Below, piece by piece: positions 62,696 through 64,000 of a stretch of DNA of 64,000 bases. Position 1 is the first letter of the stretch. The number at the start of each line of letters is the position of its first letter. The notes under the pieces are model-generated. The model saw only the letters and a list, made by a program, of their open reading frames with translations. It was not told where the DNA came from and ran no database searches. The position numbers were made by a program, and so were the translations under genes. The stretch comes from Cytophagaceae bacterium. GTDB lineage: Bacteria; Bacteroidota; Bacteroidia; Cytophagales; JAIYAX01. The stretch is from assembly GCA_027488815.1 (NCBI GenBank), contig JAIYAX010000006.1, positions 160,185 through 224,184 on the forward strand, written 5' to 3'.

Positions 62696-63554
62696 AATTA
62701 GGATTGGATTTTGAAAAATCGTTCTCGCTAAAAGCCGGGTTAAGGATCAGGTCAAGATACTGGTATTCTTCAAAAAGGCCATGCTCATCATAGACTCGAA
62801 GAAGAGCCGGAAGCATATTCTCTTTTAAAATAACGATCTCCATCTTGCGGGCATAATCATTTGGGATCACCAAGGTCTTACCCGGGCTTAAATCGGTGTA
62901 GAAGCCTACATCAGGGTTGCGGTCAAGCACCATGTACTCGCCGATCATATGCTGCCGGGCAACATCCCAGGCGGTTTCTCCTTGCTTAACGACATGCTTG
63001 TGAATGCCAAAATTGGGGTTGTCCAAATGGATCATATAGGCCGGTCGTCCTTGCCACAACACATCCGGTTTGCTTTGGATGATGTCAGCCAGCTGTTGAT
63101 CATACTTTCTCATCAAATGCTCCAGAATTCCAACCACATAGGCATAGCCTGATTTGAAAAGATTGTGATGCTGATTTTGCAAAACCCTGGGGTGCATGGG
63201 TGGCAAGTAGATGTTGATCCAGGGGAAACCATTTGGGTTGATGATGCATTTGTCATTGTGTTGACCTTCAGCAAAAATTACCTCGAGGCCTTTTTTAGGC
63301 GTCTCCTGGTAGAGGTAAGTTCGTAAAGGTGCAAGCGCCAGCTTCACTTTGGAACGCTGTGTCAAAATCTGCCCTTTGATACGCTCCCTCTTCACCATCG
63401 TGTAGCTCAGTGATTTTACCTTCTTTGTCGCCTGAAACATTTGTCTTAGTATTCTTACAGCATCAGCATCGGTATCGGCCTTTGCTTGTGAGGCAGTCAA
63501 TAAGATCAGCAACAGCCAAATAGAACCAGGTGAACATTTCAACCTTACTTCCAT
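62676..63554 (-). CDS. DUF1571 protein with LysM-like insert, exported
   Basis: 292 residues from ATG 63554 with signal peptide (CSPGSIWLLLILLTASQAKA). The DUF1571 part shows MFQATKKVKSLSYTMVKRER, LAPLRTYLYQETPKKGLEVI and CIINPNGFPWINIYLPPMHP, resembling LolA-like beta folds. Residues about 190-240 carry a LysM-like segment (HVVKQGETAWDVARQHMIGE, LSPGKTLVIPNDYA). LysM binds peptidoglycan, so it may be held at the wall. Function unknown; coupled to cytochrome c peroxidase. Confidence 0.7.
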   Translation of the reverse strand: MEVRLKCSPGSIWLLLILLTASQAKADTDADAVRILRQMFQATKKVKSLSYTMVKRERIKGQILTQRSKVKLALAPLRTYLYQETPKKGLEVIFAEGQHNDKCIINPNGFPWINIYLPPMHPRVLQNQHHNLFKSGYAYVVGILEHLMRKYDQQLADIIQSKPDVLWQGRPAYMIHLDNPNFGIHKHVVKQGETAWDVARQHMIGEYMVLDRNPDVGFYTDLSPGKTLVIPNDYARKMEIVILKENMLPALLRVYDEHGLFEEYQYLDLILNPAFSENDFSKSNPNYGFKKL

Positions 63555-63567
63555 GTGGAAAGCAGGC

Positions 63568-64000
63568 CTATAATTGTATGCAGACATTCTTCTCTTCGGT
63601 AAAAAAATGTAAAGCCTCGAAGCCCCCTTCTCGACCCACTCCTGATTGCTTTACTCCACCAAATGGTGTTCGTAAATCACGAACAAGCCAGCAATTGATC
63701 CATACAATGCCCGACTTAAGCCCGTGAGCTACACGGTGTGCTTTCCTTAAGTTCTCCGTCCAGATGGTGGCTGCCAATCCATATCGTGTCGCATTCGCCA
63801 TATGTAACACTTCCTCTTCCGTATAAAATGGAGTAAGTGTCACAACCGGTCCGAAGATTTCTTCCATATTCGTTCGGCAATTATAAGCTAGTCCTTCAAT
63901 GACGGTCGGTTGCATGAAATACCCATCTGCACATCTTCCTTCCAATGCTACTCGTTCTCCTCCAAACACAACCCTGCCTCCTTCGTCCTTTGCCAGTTGG
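63568..64000 (-). CDS. Aldehyde dehydrogenase, aminomuconate/hydroxymuconate-semialdehyde type (3' part only)
   Basis: The C-terminal 143 residues or so; the 5' part, including the catalytic Cys, is outside the window. The frame is open to base 64000 (QLAKDEGGRVVFGGERVA...). EEIFGPVVTLTPF, NATRYGLAATIWTENLRKAH and especially NCWLVRDLRTPFGGVKQSG and GREGGFEALHFFTEEKN are characteristic of 2-aminomuconic/2-hydroxymuconic semialdehyde dehydrogenases (ALDH8-like), so a role in tryptophan (kynurenine) or aromatic breakdown is likely. 13 bp before the DUF1571 gene. Confidence 0.8.
   Translation of the reverse strand, partial: QLAKDEGGRVVFGGERVALEGRCADGYFMQPTVIEGLAYNCRTNMEEIFGPVVTLTPFYTEEEVLHMANATRYGLAATIWTENLRKAHRVAHGLKSGIVWINCWLVRDLRTPFGGVKQSGVGREGGFEALHFFTEEKNVCIQL

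Overview
The window looks like a chromosomal segment of a Bacteroidota bacterium, most likely Cytophagales. The signs are: type IX secretion (T9SS) C-terminal sorting domains on several large repeat proteins; a MurF-Alr fusion; DUF4783 next to nadC; a CrtD-type carotenoid desaturase; LytS/LytTR two-component pairs; a TonB-dependent receptor with a carboxypeptidase-regulatory N-domain; and exact copies of the Bacteroidota -7 promoter element TAnnTTTG upstream of many genes. No rRNA, tRNA, CRISPR array or intact insertion sequence was seen. The species is not identifiable from sequence alone.

Layout. 1-6.4 kb (minus): a T9SS-secreted beta-propeller-repeat gene interrupted by one nonsense codon, then the operon LolD-like ATPase / AsmA-like-GT51 transglycosylase / recQ. 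6.5-13.6 kb (plus): sucC, a 34-aa membrane peptide, DUF1801, metK, crtD, a PhoD-like phosphatase and an alpha/beta hydrolase. 13.5-18.3 kb: a relic of an M1 peptidase 3' end, a 14-repeat delta-60 T9SS protein and an intact M1 peptidase. 18.4-28.7 kb: LytS/LytTR pair, recX, an MFS transporter, murF-alr, feoAB, and the DUF4783-nadC-YcxB operon. 28.9-38.4 kb (minus): PAS histidine kinase, a second LytS/LytTR pair, a TonB-dependent receptor, TetR, and an ABC-2 transporter with a TlpA-like protein. 38.4-42.0 kb: a 1.85-kb tandem duplication carrying two T9SS-sorted paralogues.

42.0-51.4 kb (minus) is a coherent acetate-uptake module: a small zinc-ribbon/HTH protein of the IS1 InsA type, an outer-membrane porin-like barrel, a DUF4212 small subunit, an SSS-family symporter, a small membrane protein, an SSS transporter-histidine kinase fusion, a response regulator and acetyl-CoA synthetase. 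The InsA-like gene and the porin promoter region share a GGTATAGCTA-type motif, and at least three genes of the module share an ACCAACTAAACAA leader motif. I propose that the InsA-like protein is a domesticated regulator of this module, which is the most interesting hypothesis in the window.

51.7-59.8 kb is an AT-rich defence island: a type I restriction-modification operon in the order hsdR / small GIY-YIG-like gene / hsdM / hsdS, two very small genes, a candidate structured RNA with a strong terminator, and a probable toxin-antitoxin pair (XRE-ImmA peptidase plus PIN protein). 60.1-64.0 kb (minus): formate-tetrahydrofolate ligase, di-haem cytochrome c peroxidase, a DUF1571/LysM protein, and the 3' part of an aldehyde dehydrogenase that runs off the window.
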